Assembly (NCBI RefSeq): GCF_022682495.2
Contig: NC_071393.1
Coordinates: 118,994,239-119,058,238, forward strand
Reading direction: 5' to 3'
Source of the DNA: Desmodus rotundus
Taxonomy: Eukaryota; Chordata; Mammalia; Chiroptera; Phyllostomidae
Length of the DNA: 64,000 nt
In this document: positions 21,431 through 33,170 of the stretch, in pieces
Position numbering within the stretch: position 1 is the first letter of the stretch
Layout: the number at the start of each line of letters is the position of its first letter
Position numbers and translations under genes: made by a program
The notes under the pieces: model-generated
Told to the model about the DNA's origin: nothing
The model's database searches: none
The model's input: the letters and a program-made list of their open reading frames with translations, nothing else

Positions 21431-22295
21431 GATGACAGAAATGTCTGAAGTGGCCTGATTTAAGACCACAGGTGTTAAGCCGCATGTATTGCGGCCAGTC
21501 CTGCTCAGTCACACAGCCTTTGAACACACTCTGTCAGCCAAACAAAACTGCCCCAAGCCCTTAGCCTTGGCACTCCTCTGGGTATGACCCTCCTACAGGC
21601 CCTGGGCACTTGGAGCATGCAGTGTATGCCAGAAGAGTAGGGCACTGAGGCCTCTCTCCTGGGGACAAAGTTTAAGGGCCAGGATGAGGAACTAGGGAAA
21701 GAGGCCAAGTGACCACAGAGAAGAGGGCAGGGAACAAGGGCAGAGCAGCAGTCTGGAGGGCAAGTGAAGGGAGGATCGCAGGCCAGGGGACATCAGCAAT
21801 GCCACATGCCACTGTGAGCTCAAGAGGGAGCCTGGAGAGAAGTCCTGGGACAGACTTGACAAGCTGGATATGTTTGGTGCCCTTTGCCACCAAGCCAGGA
21901 GAGTGAATGAGAGCCCTAAGGAAGACATGAAGAAGATCAATTGCTGTCTTCAGACAGAAAAGGGAGAGGAAAGATGGTGGCTTGGGGCGAGATAGGGTGG
22001 ACAGAGGGTGGTTTGTAGAAAGAGGGACCTGGAGCCCATGGAGTGGAAGGATCTGAAGGCAACAAAAAGGAGAGATGATTTGTGGATCAAAGCCCCAGAG
22101 GAGGGGAGAGGAGATCATATCTTAGAAAAATTGGGGTACTTCTTTTTTGGGTAAAGGAGGAAAAATAGATAAAAGCTTAGAGGTGGGAGCAAGAATTCAT
22201 AACTGGAACCCTTGGACGTGTAATCTAGCTTGTGTGTTAAATACAAGGGCACTGGTGAGGAAAAAGGATAAACATGCCGGCATCGTCAGCACTGT
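21431..22295. other. Purine-rich non-coding stretch
   Basis: The + strand is strongly purine-biased at 21700-22090, which leaves a 148-codon reverse frame without stops. It has no recognised domain and could be further decayed L2. Confidence 0.4.
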
Positions 22296-22299
22296 GAAT

Positions 22300-22490
22300 G
22301 CCTAATCCTCTATGCCGGGCATTGTCTAGTGCTCTTCAGGAATTAACCTTGAATCCTAAGAGGTGAGTGTCGTTGGCACACCCATTTTATGCCCCACAAA
22401 GAGAAGTTATATGCTTGACATCACATAGCTAGTAGGCAGTGGACCTGGGACTTGACCCCAGGAAGCCTGAGTTCGGGCTGATCCCTGAAC
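22300..22490 (-). repeat. MIR SINE, reverse
   Basis: The text 'gaatcctaagaggtgagtgt', 'cacccattttatgccccaca' and 'acatagctagtaggcagtgg' follows reverse MIR. Confidence 0.75.
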
Positions 22491-22504
22491 CACAGTACAG
22501 TGTA

Positions 22505-22690
22505 ATAATAAAAAGGCAGTGATGATGATGACCTGCATTTGCGTAGGACTTAAAAAAAAAACAAACCTTCTCCCCATTTAACAGGTGTAGAAACCAAGGC
22601 GGAATTTGCCCAACTTGTCACACATGGCTGTAGGGTCCCAGCTAGAACTAGAATCGTTTGATTTCAAGTTCTGTTCTCTTTCTCAGGAAG
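22505..22690 (-). repeat. MIR SINE, reverse, second in tandem
   Basis: The text 'cctgcatttgcgtaggactt', 'ctccccatttaacaggtgta' and 'gtcacacatggctgtagggt' is a separate reverse MIR directly after the previous one. Confidence 0.65.
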
Positions 22691-22694
22691 TAAA

Positions 22695-24155
22695 CACCCC
22701 TAGGCAGTTCTGGAGTAAATTGTGTTGCATTTCTGAGCCATCTCGGTCCCTCTCTTCCTGTTTCCATTCCAACACCCCTACCTGCACCCTAACCCCAATC
22801 CTAAAATGCCAGGAAGGTAGTCCAGCACCTGTTTCCTCCTTTTGGCTCCTTTGTCTCCCTACCAGGTGCCACTGCCCTGCTCTAGCATGGGGGGTGGGGG
22901 AGCGGTGGGAGATGCAGGCAGGCAGTGAGTGAAAGGCCACATTTGTTTTGCTTTTATTGTTAAATAATATAAAGCTCTTGGCTGCACCACCTGCTGGGAC
23001 GTGAGTTGTGTGTCTTCCCGCACAGTTACTAATGAGACAGTTAATCATTTGTTTATTCTGTATGAAGAGAGGTGGTAGCTGTATCTCTCAAACCAGGCAT
23101 GGTTTTTCGGGACCCTCGGGGAAGCTGCCCTCTCTGCGCATGAGTCACCCCCACTCACAGCACAGTCCCCCCTGAAGGCCCCACGCCTCCTTCCCTAAGG
23201 TGCTGGCCAGGATGTGGGCATCAGCTGATGAGAATTATTATTACTGTTATTGAATTTGTTCATTTTTTAAAATACTGTACTGCTTTCCCTGATAAGAAAA
23301 AAAAAGTAATTTGCAAAGATGCTTTGTTGGGAGATAAGGAGGTTTCCTTTTGGGCCTGGGGGTTTATCTCTCCGGTGCAGAGGATCCTAGAGGTCGTGCA
23401 GCTCAAGATAAAGCTCTGGGATCCTCCCTAGGGAAGACCGGAGTCAGCTTTCCTAGTTCCAGGGTTAAAGAGGTGAAATCAGCTATGTTCCTCCTGTGGA
23501 CTCTCTGGGGCTGTAGCTGCTTTTGTTAGAGCAAATCAGGCCTGTCCAGGTGCCTTGGGGTGAAGGGGGAGAGAGCCAGGAGGAAGTGAAGAAGGGGTCG
23601 GGGTCAGGGGTGTGCCAGGCTGAGCACTGGCTGTACCTGGGCTGCCCAACTTGAATCATTATCTTAAAGGGCTCTCCTCTCGTCTGTCTGCATGCTGCAA
23701 GCGGTCCTCCTGCTATTTTCTTGGTGTTTGGGTAAATCCTTTGCCTGAAGCTTGTATTTCAATTAACTGGGTCCAGCTGTCTGTGTCAGGAGGCTGGGGT
23801 GGCAGCATTTGTTCTGTGGCATTGCATTACTGGCAGTCTGTCTGTCTGTCCTCAGTCGGCCAGCTCCTGTTTTCAAGGCTGTGCCTCTTAGAGGAACTGT
23901 TTGCATCCCAATCAGGAGCAGAATTGCCCAGGGCAGGGCTTATGTTTGAGCAGTAGTTTGGACAGGCAGAATAGATATTCTTTCAGACCACTGGAGCAGG
24001 GAGCAAGAGGGTTCGGCCCCAGCAGAGCACGTTGGAGGGGGTAGTGGAGTGGAATCGGCCCCTTGCCACAGCCGATTTCTGGCTTTCTCTCTGCTTCACC
24101 TGGGACCCTGGGTGAGATCCTTCTACCTTCAGCCTCCACCTAGATATATTCTCCT
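22695..24155. other. Repeat-free non-coding sequence
   Basis: No gene recognised. The AT-rich parts near 22940-23060 and 23225-23300, inside otherwise balanced sequence, look like conserved non-coding blocks, but this cannot be tested here. Confidence 0.4.
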
Positions 24156-24159
24156 TCAT

Positions 24160-24420
24160 TTCGACCTTCTTTCCCCTCCCTGTTTTCTTCTCCCAAATTC
24201 CCCTTTCTACCTCCACATCTTTGCTTACTCTTTCCGACACCAGGATTCCCTTCCCTTTTCTTTTCATACAAGCCCTTATCAAAACCCATCCTTCAAAGCT
24301 CAGTTCAAATGTCACCCCCTCCAGGGAGCCACTCTGGCCACCTTGCTTCCTGTTCTTCATATCATTCAAAGCTCACACTTCTCCCTTCTTAGGGTCAGGG
24401 CAAGCATCTCATTCTAGGTG
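24160..24420 (+). mobile_element. L2 LINE, 3' region
   Basis: The text 'cttcaaagctcagttcaaat', then 'gtcaccccctccagggagcc' and 'actctggccaccttgcttcc', is a classic L2 signature. The open frames at 24049-24502 are this repeat. Confidence 0.8.
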
Positions 24421-24493
24421 TTCCACAAAACAGCATCACACCATTCACATGGTATATGTATATTTTTCTACTTTATTCTGCCTTGGCTTTGTA

Positions 24494-24985
24494 GAGGGTT
24501 GAATGGTGTGCCCTCCCCCCAAAATAGATATGACATGTCCTAAGTTCTTGAACCTATGGATGTTACCCCATTGGGGAAAAAGGTCATTGCAGATGTAATT
24601 AAGTTAAGGATCTCAAGATGAAGAGATCATCCTGGATTATGCAGGTGGGCTCGAAACCCATATGTTTTAAAGACACGTGGGGCAGATTTGACAGGCAGAA
24701 GAGAAGGTGGTATATAGCTAAGACAGAGATTACAGTGACGTGATCAGAAGCCAAGGAATCCAGGGAGTTCCGACAGCCTTACGGAGATAGAAGAGGCAGG
24801 AAGCATTCTCCCCAAGAGCCTCCAGAGCGGGGAGGCAGGGGGCGGGGGCTTGGCCCTGCCAACACTTTGATTTCAGACTTCTGACCCCTAGAACTGCAAG
24901 AGAATCAATTTCAGGGTTCCCCCCTGCTCTCCCAAACCTCCTCGTTTGTGGTTATTTGGTACAACAGCCCTAGGAAACTGATAGG
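24494..24985 (+). mobile_element. MLT1-type LTR (ERVL-MaLR)
   Basis: The stretch from 'ttgaatggtgtgccctcccc' through 'gtcattgcagatgtaattaa', 'agccaaggaatccagggagt' and 'tttcagacttctgaccccta' to 'cagccctaggaaactgata' is a nearly complete solitary MLT1 LTR. No internal genes. Confidence 0.85.
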
Positions 24986-25184
24986 CTGGTGGGCCTCTCC
25001 GGAAAGATGGGAAGAAGCAGGAAGGACACAAAAATACCAGTTTGGGGAATCTGGACCTTCCCTTCCAGACTGTTGTTTATTGCCACCCCGAATCCCTCTG
25101 CTTCTGTTTCATACTACCCAAGCCCTGGTACTCTTGCGTGGTTCAGAACGGGGCCTTGCCAGGAGCGTCCATGCTGAGTAAATA

Positions 25185-25425
25185 ATCATAATTATCATAC
25201 CAGTAAGAGCAGCTGGCATTTGTATAACCTCTACAGTTTGCAGAGTCCTTTGCCTCACCTCGCTTCATTCCGTCTTCGCAATCACCCTGTGAGGTGGGTG
25301 TCAGGACCCCCCTTTCCTTGTGAGGAAATGGACAGTCGGGAGTGCATAAAGGGACTCGGCCATACTGTGTAACTGGTGTAGTTGAGCCGGGACTTCTAAA
25401 GCCCTCTTATCTGGTTCCAAGTCTT
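25185..25425 (-). repeat. MIR SINE, reverse, long copy
   Basis: The text 'cgcaatcaccctgtgaggtg', 'tccttgtgaggaaatggaca' and 'gttgagccgggacttctaaa' follows reverse MIR. Confidence 0.75.
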
Positions 25426-25429
25426 TTTT

Positions 25430-25945
25430 TTTAAACTGTCTCCATGATGTTCTTTGAATATAAGACCAAGAGGGTCAGATCTGTTTTTTATTCTTTGCAA
25501 GAGAGGAACACCCTTTGCCTGAGGTAGGGATGTCTGCTTTTCCTTTTTTTCTCCCCTACGGTGTGCTCAGACTCAGAGGCTTTGGTAATAGTGCAGAGGC
25601 TGAGGGGAAGCCCTGTTTCTTCAAGGGTCTTTGTTTTCAAAGGGACCTCTGTGTGTATGTTAATCCCCCATTATTGTCTGGGTAGGCTGCTGGGGAGACT
25701 GTGCATGCATGAGTGTGCGTGCTTGCCCATGCAACCTGCCTGCTGCCAGCTGCTATCCCCCTCTGGTGGTCACTGGCATAAATCCATCCCCTGGCCGTCT
25801 AAAACCCCCATGAAGGGAAGGTCAGTCTTCAGGCCAGGAGGGCCCACAGAAGGTCCACGCATTTAGCGTGGTTTATGTTTGCACACCTTCACCTTAAGAG
25901 TTTCCGTGGATGGTTGTTCTTCCCAAACAGGGCATAAGTGGAAAA
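25430..25945. other. Unique non-coding sequence
   Basis: Holds only the CTCF-like site at 25756-25769. Confidence 0.5.
25756..25769 (-). promoter_or_regulatory. CTCF-like motif
   Basis: The reverse complement reads CCACCAGAGGGGGA, one base away from the CTCF core CCASYAGRKGGC. A single motif match is weak evidence of binding. Confidence 0.25.
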
Positions 25946-25949
25946 GGAA

Positions 25950-26110
25950 AAGGTGCACATCTCACATTGACTTGAGTCATTTAACCTCGCATTCCACATC
26001 TGTAAAATGGGGTAGTACCAAATACCCTCCCTCGAGGGGTGTTATCAGGGTAATGGGAAATAACACGCTTAAATTTCCTGGTGCATAGCAGGTACTTAGT
26101 CCATCATTTA
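25950..26110 (+). repeat. MIR SINE
   Basis: The text 'cattccacatctgtaaaatg', 'gtagtaccaaataccctccc' and 'tggtgcatagcaggtactta' is MIR sense, core to 3' end. Confidence 0.75.
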
Positions 26111-26349
26111 TTGTCTCCCTCTTGCCCACACATACATAATTCTACTGTTAGGATTGCTTCTATTGTAAATCATACTTTTATCCATGAACAGTGAACAATT
26201 CTGTCATATTCTCTGGAATATAAGGAAGATATCCTTTTTGCAAAGGGAAAGCTAAGGACTAGAAGAGAGAAAATAAAATATTCAGATTCCAATCAAATCA
26301 GAATTAGGGCTTAAAAAGAAATAGAGACACTCATCCCTCATCCCTTTAA

Positions 26350-26500
26350 TGGAAGAGGAAGTAAACTAACATTTACTGGGCTCCCTAATATTTACCTTTA
26401 CTCAAATATTTTACTTAATTCTCAAAATAACCTGATGAGGTTGGTAACGATCGTACCCCCATTTTACAGAGGAGGAAGTGCAGAGTTGGGGAATTCTAGT
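26350..26500 (-). repeat. MIR SINE, reverse
   Basis: The text 'taacatttactgggctccct', 'ctcaaaataacctgatgagg' and 'acccccattttacagaggag' is reverse MIR. Confidence 0.75.
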
Positions 26501-26504
26501 TGCT

Positions 26505-27095
26505 GTAGGTTACATTGCAGAGAAGCCACATTCCTACCCAGGCTGCCCAACCCCTGGGCCAGAGCACTTATTCCCCACCATTCTACTTCCCTGGGAGCCC
26601 TAGGGGAAACACAGCTCCTGAAGGGCCCATGCATTAGCAAGAGGAGTGTCATTATTGTCCCCAGTTGCCAAGAACACAATATGCTGTCCCAGGGAGTGGG
26701 TTTCCTCCAGTCACTCAGCTCCGGGGGATGGAGGAGTTTACATAGAACCTGACCAGTAATGTGATGTGAGACCCGAGAGGCTTCGCCTGCATTCTGCACT
26801 TGATAAGCCTGATGCCATTATCATTTTGAGGTGTGTTTGAGAGGCTCCCCAAGATATTTAATATAATGCAGGTTGTTATTTGAGTGAGTATAGTTAGAGT
26901 GCAGATAGAAAAAATTACGCAATTCTCCTTGAATTAAACTCTAGAGCTGTGTCTTATTAATCAATGACCTAACACTCTGGTCATCTCATTAGGGTTTTAG
27001 AGCAGTGGAGGGACTTGTAGGGAAATGAGTTTGCAAGGGAGACAGAATTGTAAACTCACCAAGGAGGCTGAAGAGCCATATGTGAGACAGGAGAA
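26505..27095. other. Unique non-coding sequence
   Basis: Nothing recognised. Confidence 0.5.
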
Positions 27096-27099
27096 CACT

Positions 27100-27240
27100 T
27101 GTAACACATTTTACGATGGGGTTGTGGAGAGATCTGTGTTCCAGTTCTTCATCCACCAGCTCTGCAACCTGGAAGAAGTCATTATCTCTCTGGGACTCAG
27201 TTTGTATAATAAAAAAATCAGACAAGATGATATGTAGGGT
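27100..27240 (+). repeat. MIR SINE
   Basis: The text 'catccaccagctctgcaacc', 'attatctctctgggactcag' and 'tttgtataataaaaaaat' fits MIR sense. Confidence 0.6.
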
Positions 27241-27244
27241 TCCT

Positions 27245-28245
27245 TTCAGATACACACATATGTTATTCTTGGAGTTTTAGTGCAGCCAGAGGGCCTGGGA
27301 AGGCAGGGGCAACCTAGAGCCTGATCAGACTGAACAAGCAGAATTTCAGCCGGGTGCAGAAGGGGCTTCAGTGGCTATCTGTACATATGGAATGGAACAG
27401 GAAATATTCCTCCACGGGAGTGAGCAGTGTGGTTGGCATTACACTTCTCCCATCCCCATGTGCGGTGCCTTGGGCACATCTTAATTGAAGCATTCACCAG
27501 TGTCACTGAGTCACTGAGCAGCTTGTCCCTCACTAGACTCTGAACTCCTCCATGGAGGAGACCCACTATTTCTTGTGGTGATCAGTGAATAGGTGGAAAG
27601 AATGAATGCATCAACCAAGCTCCTGTAGATTCCAGTTTCACAAGAGATGTTCTTTATGCATCAATTTTAGTGTTTGGTTCCCTTCTCTTCAATGGGAGAA
27701 TAAATTCTAGTGCTCAGATTAGGAAGGGTAGGTGAACGTGAGTTAGTGGTATGTAGGTGAACATTGGCAGCTGGGCCCATGGTTCTGGTCAAAAGCCTGC
27801 TTGCTCACCTTTATCCCCTTGCCTGTTCTGGTGGTGAAGCTGCCCCGCAAATGATGAGCGCTGGAGGCAAGGCCAAGAATGATGTTCATGGCTCGTAGCC
27901 TTGTCATAGGTGCCGTTCCCATTGCCGGCCTGTGGCCAGGCATAGTAAGATTGACAGTGTATATACACCTGACTTTTGCCACAGCCACCAGACACCCATC
28001 ATGGGTACCATATCTACCCCTCTATATCCTCGTGTGACTCTCATTAGAGGCATTATCATTTTTTAAAATTCAGTACAAGTTCTCTTCTCTTCAGGGTTGC
28101 CTACATATCACTTAGCTTACTCCTTCCCCTTCCCCTAAATTTATTTTTATCTTGATATCAAGTCAATGATTTGGAGTTGGGACCTTGGGAAGGAGGCTGA
28201 AGGAAGACCAAAGATACACATGCAAGATTCAGGGAGGGAGGTGTC
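27245..28245. other. Unique non-coding sequence
   Basis: Nothing recognised. Confidence 0.5.
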
Positions 28246-28249
28246 CATT

Positions 28250-28400
28250 GAACACATATGTGCACTTACATTGTGCTCTGGGCTTTCTGTGCATTATTTA
28301 TAGTATTCTCAACAGCCCTAGAAAAAAAGTGTGATTCTCCAATTTTACGTAGGGACTCAGGTTCAGGGAAATTCAGTAAGTGTCCAAGATCTAGGACTTA
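28250..28400 (-). repeat. MIR SINE, reverse
   Basis: The text 'attctcaacagccctagaaa' with 'ccaattttacgtagggactc' and 'ttcagtaagtgtccaagatc' is reverse MIR. Confidence 0.65.
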
Positions 28401-28404
28401 AGGC

Positions 28405-29090
28405 AAGATGTGTAACTTCAGATTTCATATTCTTTTTAGTATAGCGTCATCATTTCCCCCAATACTTTCCTCACAGACTCTCTATCTTCAATATATTTCA
28501 TACTTGCCTCTAAAAGGGCCCAATGATGATATAGCATTTAGGTGCCTAGCCCAGGCCCTGACAGAAAGGAAGAACACAATAGACATCAGTTGTTGTTGCT
28601 GTTATTTTCACAACTGGTAGCCCAGTGTTTTTCACAATGTTTTGGGATATAAAAGGAGAACACAAGGTTGGTTAATTGGAGACAGTTCAGCACCTGGATG
28701 CCACGGTAACTATTACTGACCATTAATTAATTCCAGGTTTTGCCTGGTGAAGAATGAGTAGCTGTTGTGCCTAAAGGTTGCATTTGCCTCAGCCCAGGCC
28801 AGGCCAGTGAAGATGGTAGTCCCAGCCTCTGACTTGTTTCTCAGTGATTTTTATTGTCAACACCTGTAGGTGCCTGTGCAGCCTTTCTGTGACACATGGC
28901 GTGGTTCAATATTCCAGAATCCAGTTTGTGAGCTTTGCTTTGGAAACCAGCCCTGTAAGCCATTAGACAGTGGGCACTGGGCCTAGGTACCTCTGTCCAT
29001 GGCGCTGAACTCAGAGCTCCCAGGAGCTAGAAGCAGATGGTGCGACACCGTCCCTCCCATCTCCACAGCCCAGCTGAACTGAGAGACTGG
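28405..29090. other. Unique non-coding sequence
   Basis: Nothing firm. The stretch 28520-28620 may be a MIR remnant. Confidence 0.45.
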
Positions 29091-29094
29091 ACTA

Positions 29095-29320
29095 CTGTGA
29101 AAAGAAGGCTGGCTTGGGAGTTAAGAGATCTGGTTAAAGTTGCAATAACTTTCTGTGTGGCCCCAGGCAAATCACTGAACCTCTCTGTTTCAATGTTTCC
29201 ATCAGTAAAATTGGATTGCTACATTCTGTCATTCCTATTTCAGAGTGGTGCTGATTTTGTGTGAGTAAATGACATAACAGATGCTAAAGTGGGATATGAG
29301 TGCACGATATGATTATGTCA
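29095..29320 (+). repeat. MIR SINE
   Basis: The text 'tgtggccccaggcaaatcac', 'tgaacctctctgtttcaatg' and 'tttccatcagtaaaattgga' is the MIR core in sense. Confidence 0.75.
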
Positions 29321-29724
29321 TTATTATTGCTGCTCAGTCTTTTAATCATACATTTTGACTATATTGTTTTAATTCACTGAGACACCCTAAGGCCTGATAA
29401 CATAGAATGCAATGAGCAGAACATCAAACAAATAGATAAATGCACTGGGGGAAAAAGAAATACTTTTTCTATGTTACTTGTAAGCTCCTGCACCGTGGCA
29501 GAGCTCGGGGTGCATCTTTAAGAAGAAAGATAATGAATGACCAGTGAAGAGTCAGTCCCTGTCTAGAAGGAGAGAAACAACAAAGATCACATCTGCTCAC
29601 CTCCACAGGCCCCAAAAGGGAACATTTTTTTTACTGTCGCAGGGCCTGAAATCTCACCATCCGCTGGATATTGTAGCTTATTATTCTTTGCCCTTCACAG
29701 AGTGGTAGCAAACTCCCTTTCTGA

Positions 29725-29960
29725 GTTAATCAGATTTGCTTGGCCTGGGATTTGGAGATAGAATCCTTGGGTCTAAGTTCTTTCTCTAGTACAGAATCTT
29801 CATAAAGCAAGACATTTACCTCCAGACTTAGTTTCTCCATCTGTAAGATGGGATAACTTGTGATAATACCTACCATGTGGGATGATTGAGAAGACGAAAT
29901 TTTTAAAGGAGGCTTTATAAAATCACATAACTGTTGGTTGCCATTATTGTCTGATGTGCT
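29725..29960 (+). repeat. MIR SINE, diverged
   Basis: The text 'ttagtttctccatctgtaag', 'atgggataacttgtgataat' and 'acctaccatgtgggatgatt' is MIR sense with a decayed head. Confidence 0.7.
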
Positions 29961-30029
29961 GTGCTTGAAATCGTACATGAGCAAGTCTTACTTTTTCCCT
30001 GTTGTGTGTTTTTATGCCTTTTGCTAGAT

Positions 30030-30500
30030 ACATATTCTCCTCCATCTCCTGTTAAAATCGTCAACTGTAAGGTCAAAAATCACCTTCCCTGAATACCCCC
30101 ACTATAAATGATTTTTCCCTTCCAGAATTCCTAGAGAATCTGTTATCTTTTTTAAAAAATTTTATTTATTTATTTTTAGAGAGAGGGGAAGAGAAGGAGA
30201 AAGAGAGGGAGAGAAATATCAGTGTGTGGTTACCTCTCATGCACTCTGTCCTGGGGACTTGGCCCGCAACCCAGGCATGTGCCCTGACTGTGAATCGAAC
30301 TGGTGACCCTTTGGTTCACAATCTGCACTCAACCCACTGAACTACACCAGCCAGGGCTGTTATCTTTAGTATTCATCTGATTGTCCCCTTACCCTGTAGT
30401 TATTTGGGTATATTTTTACTTTCCTCAAAAGATTGTAAGATCCTAGACAATGAGATTGTATCTTGTACATAGTAGATGTCTAATGTAGGATGGATGTTTT
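30030..30500 (+). mobile_element. L2 LINE 3' end split by a VES SINE
   Basis: The left part (30030-30150) has 'tcaccttccctgaatacccc'. The right part (30358-30500) has 'aaagattgtaagatcctaga' and 'atcttgtacatagtagatgt', the L2 tail. The VES insertion at 30151-30357 separates them. Confidence 0.65.
30151..30357 (-). mobile_element. VES SINE (bat tRNA-derived), reverse
   Basis: The right end, read on the minus strand, is the head 'gccctggctggtgtagttca' with the B box 'ggttcacaatc/ggttcgattc' region. The left end carries the poly-pyrimidine/A-T tail (T-rich here, with 'tttatttatttatttttag'). Direct repeats 'tgttatcttt' at 30141-30150 and 30358-30367 are its target-site duplication. VES is a Pol III-derived SINE restricted to bats, mobilised by L1. 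Confidence 0.9.
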
Positions 30501-31420
30501 CAGTGCCCATTCCCTTAGGTCTTCTTTAAAATACAAGTACTGCTGGGGAAGGTGACCCAGTAGGTCTGAGTCTACTTATATTTAAATTAAGAGCATTGGG
30601 CTTGGATGGCTAAAAAGGGAAAAGCTGGAGAGAACAATTTGAATAAGAATGTGGGAGCTGATACAGATACATTTCATAATTGTAAAAATTTTTCCTGGCT
30701 GGTCTTGGTCTTGGTTTTGGAAGTGCTTTGGAACCAGCATATTAACTTGGAAAAAGTTACCTTATAAACTCTAAACAGGGACAAAAGAGTTAGAATTCAA
30801 AAACACAGGGAATTGTGCAATATATAGGCCCACCAGAAGGTGGCGGACTGTGACTAATTCCACGGTCTGGCAGCTTTGTTGGAGGGATCCCCCAAATTTC
30901 TGATGGGTAGCTCTCCTCTGCTTCTTCACCACATAAAAGAATTCAATAGACCCCAGTCTGTAGGCTGGAGAGTGCTTCCCATTGGACTTCAACTTTGCAA
31001 AGGTTCCGGCTGAGATGGGTGCAGGTGCCTCAGCTGCCTCTCAACTCCTGCTAAGGTGCAGAACCAAACCGAAGTCATACCCTCTGCATTTGGATCTCCC
31101 ATCCAAAGTTTTAGGGTATAAGCAGTCAATTCCCTTTTGGACAAAGGGGGTGAAGATAGAAAAAATAACTCTTTTTATTCCTTCCTCCCTCAGGACCACC
31201 CCCCCCATTATTCCATACTTCTTATCAGAATTGCAGGGACAGCACCCCTCTCTCTGTTTCTTCCCTAGATCACCTCATCTCACTCCTATGTGGTGTTTTA
31301 TTCTTTTTATAGTACGATCACATTTATTATCTCCTTGTATTTTCACAAGATATACAGCAAGGTGTTTTTCTCTATTTTTAAAAATCATAATGATTGCTTT
31401 AATTTTTTTGGTTTGTACAG
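30501..31420. other. Unique non-coding sequence
   Basis: The 169-codon forward frame at 30982-31491 has no recognised domain and runs into the following MIR, so it is not called a gene. Confidence 0.4.
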
Positions 31421-31424
31421 TTCT

Positions 31425-31570
31425 CCGAGTCATTTTACATGCACGATTTAGTGTGACCCTCACAGCAGCTATGAGACATGTTGGCACATAGGTACTGACA
31501 TCCCCATTGTATAGATGAAAATTCCCGTGTACGGGGAGAGGAAGTGATTTTCTCAGGGAATAGAAGAAAT
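31425..31570 (-). repeat. MIR SINE, reverse
   Basis: The text 'gtgaccctcacagcagctat', 'gacatccccattgtatagat' and 'gaggaagtgattttctcagg' is reverse MIR. Confidence 0.65.
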
Positions 31571-31870
31571 ACAAGAACCCATTCATCAGGCGTCTAATGT
31601 ATTCTGCCATTTTGTTTTTAACTGTGGATGGGGCAAGGAAGACCCAAAAGGAATAGTGTGCGACGTACCCAAGGTCCTACCGTCAATGACGGTGGAAATG
31701 GGGCTGGAGTGACCACCTCCCGATTCGCAGATTGGTGCTCCTTTTACCCCACTAAAGAGTCCTTCTCCATAATCTAACAGACCATAGGCTATCTCTCCAG
31801 CCAATCAATCGACCATCTAGCCTCTTAAAACTGTGGAGTGTGCATCAATCGACATCTCGACAGAAGGACA

Positions 31871-31910
31871 AGAGGACAATTCCAGAGGACAGAGGACAAT
31901 TCCTGAGGCA
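31871..31910. repeat. 20-bp tandem duplication
   Basis: Units 31871-31890 and 31891-31910 share 'agaggacaattcc' at their start and similar ends. Confidence 0.8.
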
Positions 31911-31929
31911 TTCTGAGAAGCCCACCAGC

Positions 31930-32130
31930 AATAATTTGTTTAAGCTAAAAGTGGATAAAAACCAATACTAACAAGACTGCCATCAAAATGTTGACAAAGA
32001 TTGTGTTTGAGTGATTGTGGGCTATCTATTTTCATCTTTCTGTGTCTCTGTATTTTTAAAATGTTCTTTCGTGAGACTTCTTTACTTTATAATGGAAAAT
32101 AAACATTTAAAAGTAGAGAAAAGAAAGGAT
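31930..32130 (+). mobile_element. L1/HAL1-like 3' fragment
   Basis: The text 'tttgagtgattgtgggctat', 'ttcatctttctgtgtctctg' and 'tataatggaaaataaacatt' resembles the 3' end of old L1/HAL1 elements. It is diverged. Confidence 0.5.
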
Positions 32131-32134
32131 TTGG

Positions 32135-32940
32135 GTACAGGTATTGTGTGTATTTGTGTGGTTGGGTGTGGTGGTTGTTACCGTGTTGCATTAGATTGGA
32201 CTGAGGTTGGCTAAGGCAGGGACTATTCTCTGATTTTCTCCCCCAACAGGGCTTTCTGTGATTCTCTGGTTCCCATATCCCCCCTGAAGCCCCAGCAGAT
32301 GGTTTTGGCAGCCTTTACTCCCACTGTCCTCCCTCCCGATAGCCCTGGTCAACTCCACAAAGCCACAGCACATGACAGAGTAGACTGGGGCCAGTGAGAC
32401 GGGGCCCCTGGAGACACGGAGGGACCAGTGTTTCGCCTTCCTGGCAGAGCTGTGGGCTTCTGCACTCCTCACTTCGCCTGCTGTGGACTTATGTAACACA
32501 TTCACAGGACTTCATTTTCCAGTAGATTGAAAGCAAAGCCACTGTTGATTTTTCTCCAAAAAGATCTATTTGGAAGTGCAATTGCCTTGAATTACACAGT
32601 GGCACAAGAGGCCAGACTTTGCTGTAAATAACTTTCCTCTCAGCCACACAGGGGCCCGGCTGGCAGCGGGATTCAAGCTTACAATGGTGGTGCTTGATGT
32701 GAGGAGAGAGAACAGGTGAACAGCTTTCCTGGGCCTTTGCTCACCTGCTGCCACTTCTTTCATGTCCAGAGCTTTGCATCTAAATGAGCAGCGAGGGCAG
32801 AGAGGGAGAAGGACTGGGACTGAGCTTGTGGACTCTTCATCAGCAGGTGTACATGACCTCCCTCCGGCTACATCTCCCACCCTGCCACAGAGGAGACCTG
32901 AGGCTGTGTGAGGTCGAGGGACTTGTGTATGCAGTGTGGG
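32135..32940. other. Repeat-free non-coding sequence
   Basis: No gene recognised. The stretch 32500-32720 is balanced and free of repeats, so it is a possible conserved block. Confidence 0.4.
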
Positions 32941-32944
32941 TGGC

Positions 32945-33170
32945 ACAGAGGACAAGCTTTGGAATTGGGAATATCTGAGTTCTAGTCCCAGATGTACGGG
33001 TTATGGTTTATGGGACCTTACCAAATACTCACATCTCTGACCTTTCTTTATCCATTACAAAGAAAACAAAAAGCCTGGCAGTGGGTATGGGCATTGAGAG
33101 TATCTACACTTCAGGATTGTTGTGAGAATTAAGGGAGGAATGCTGGAGAAATTGTGCTCCACTGCACTTG
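32945..33170 (+). repeat. MIR SINE
   Basis: The text 'atctgagttctagtcccaga', 'gggaccttaccaaatactca' and 'tcaggattgttgtgagaatt' gives a nearly full-length MIR sense copy. Confidence 0.75.

Noticed and set aside
21672..22118. A 148-codon minus-strand open frame, considered as L2 reverse transcriptase
   Set aside because: The purine bias explains the lack of stops, and I could not align it to RT motifs, so neither a gene nor a firm L2 call was made.
30982..31491. A 169-codon forward open frame
   Set aside because: No recognisable motif, its 3' part lies in a reverse MIR, and no splice or start context stands out.
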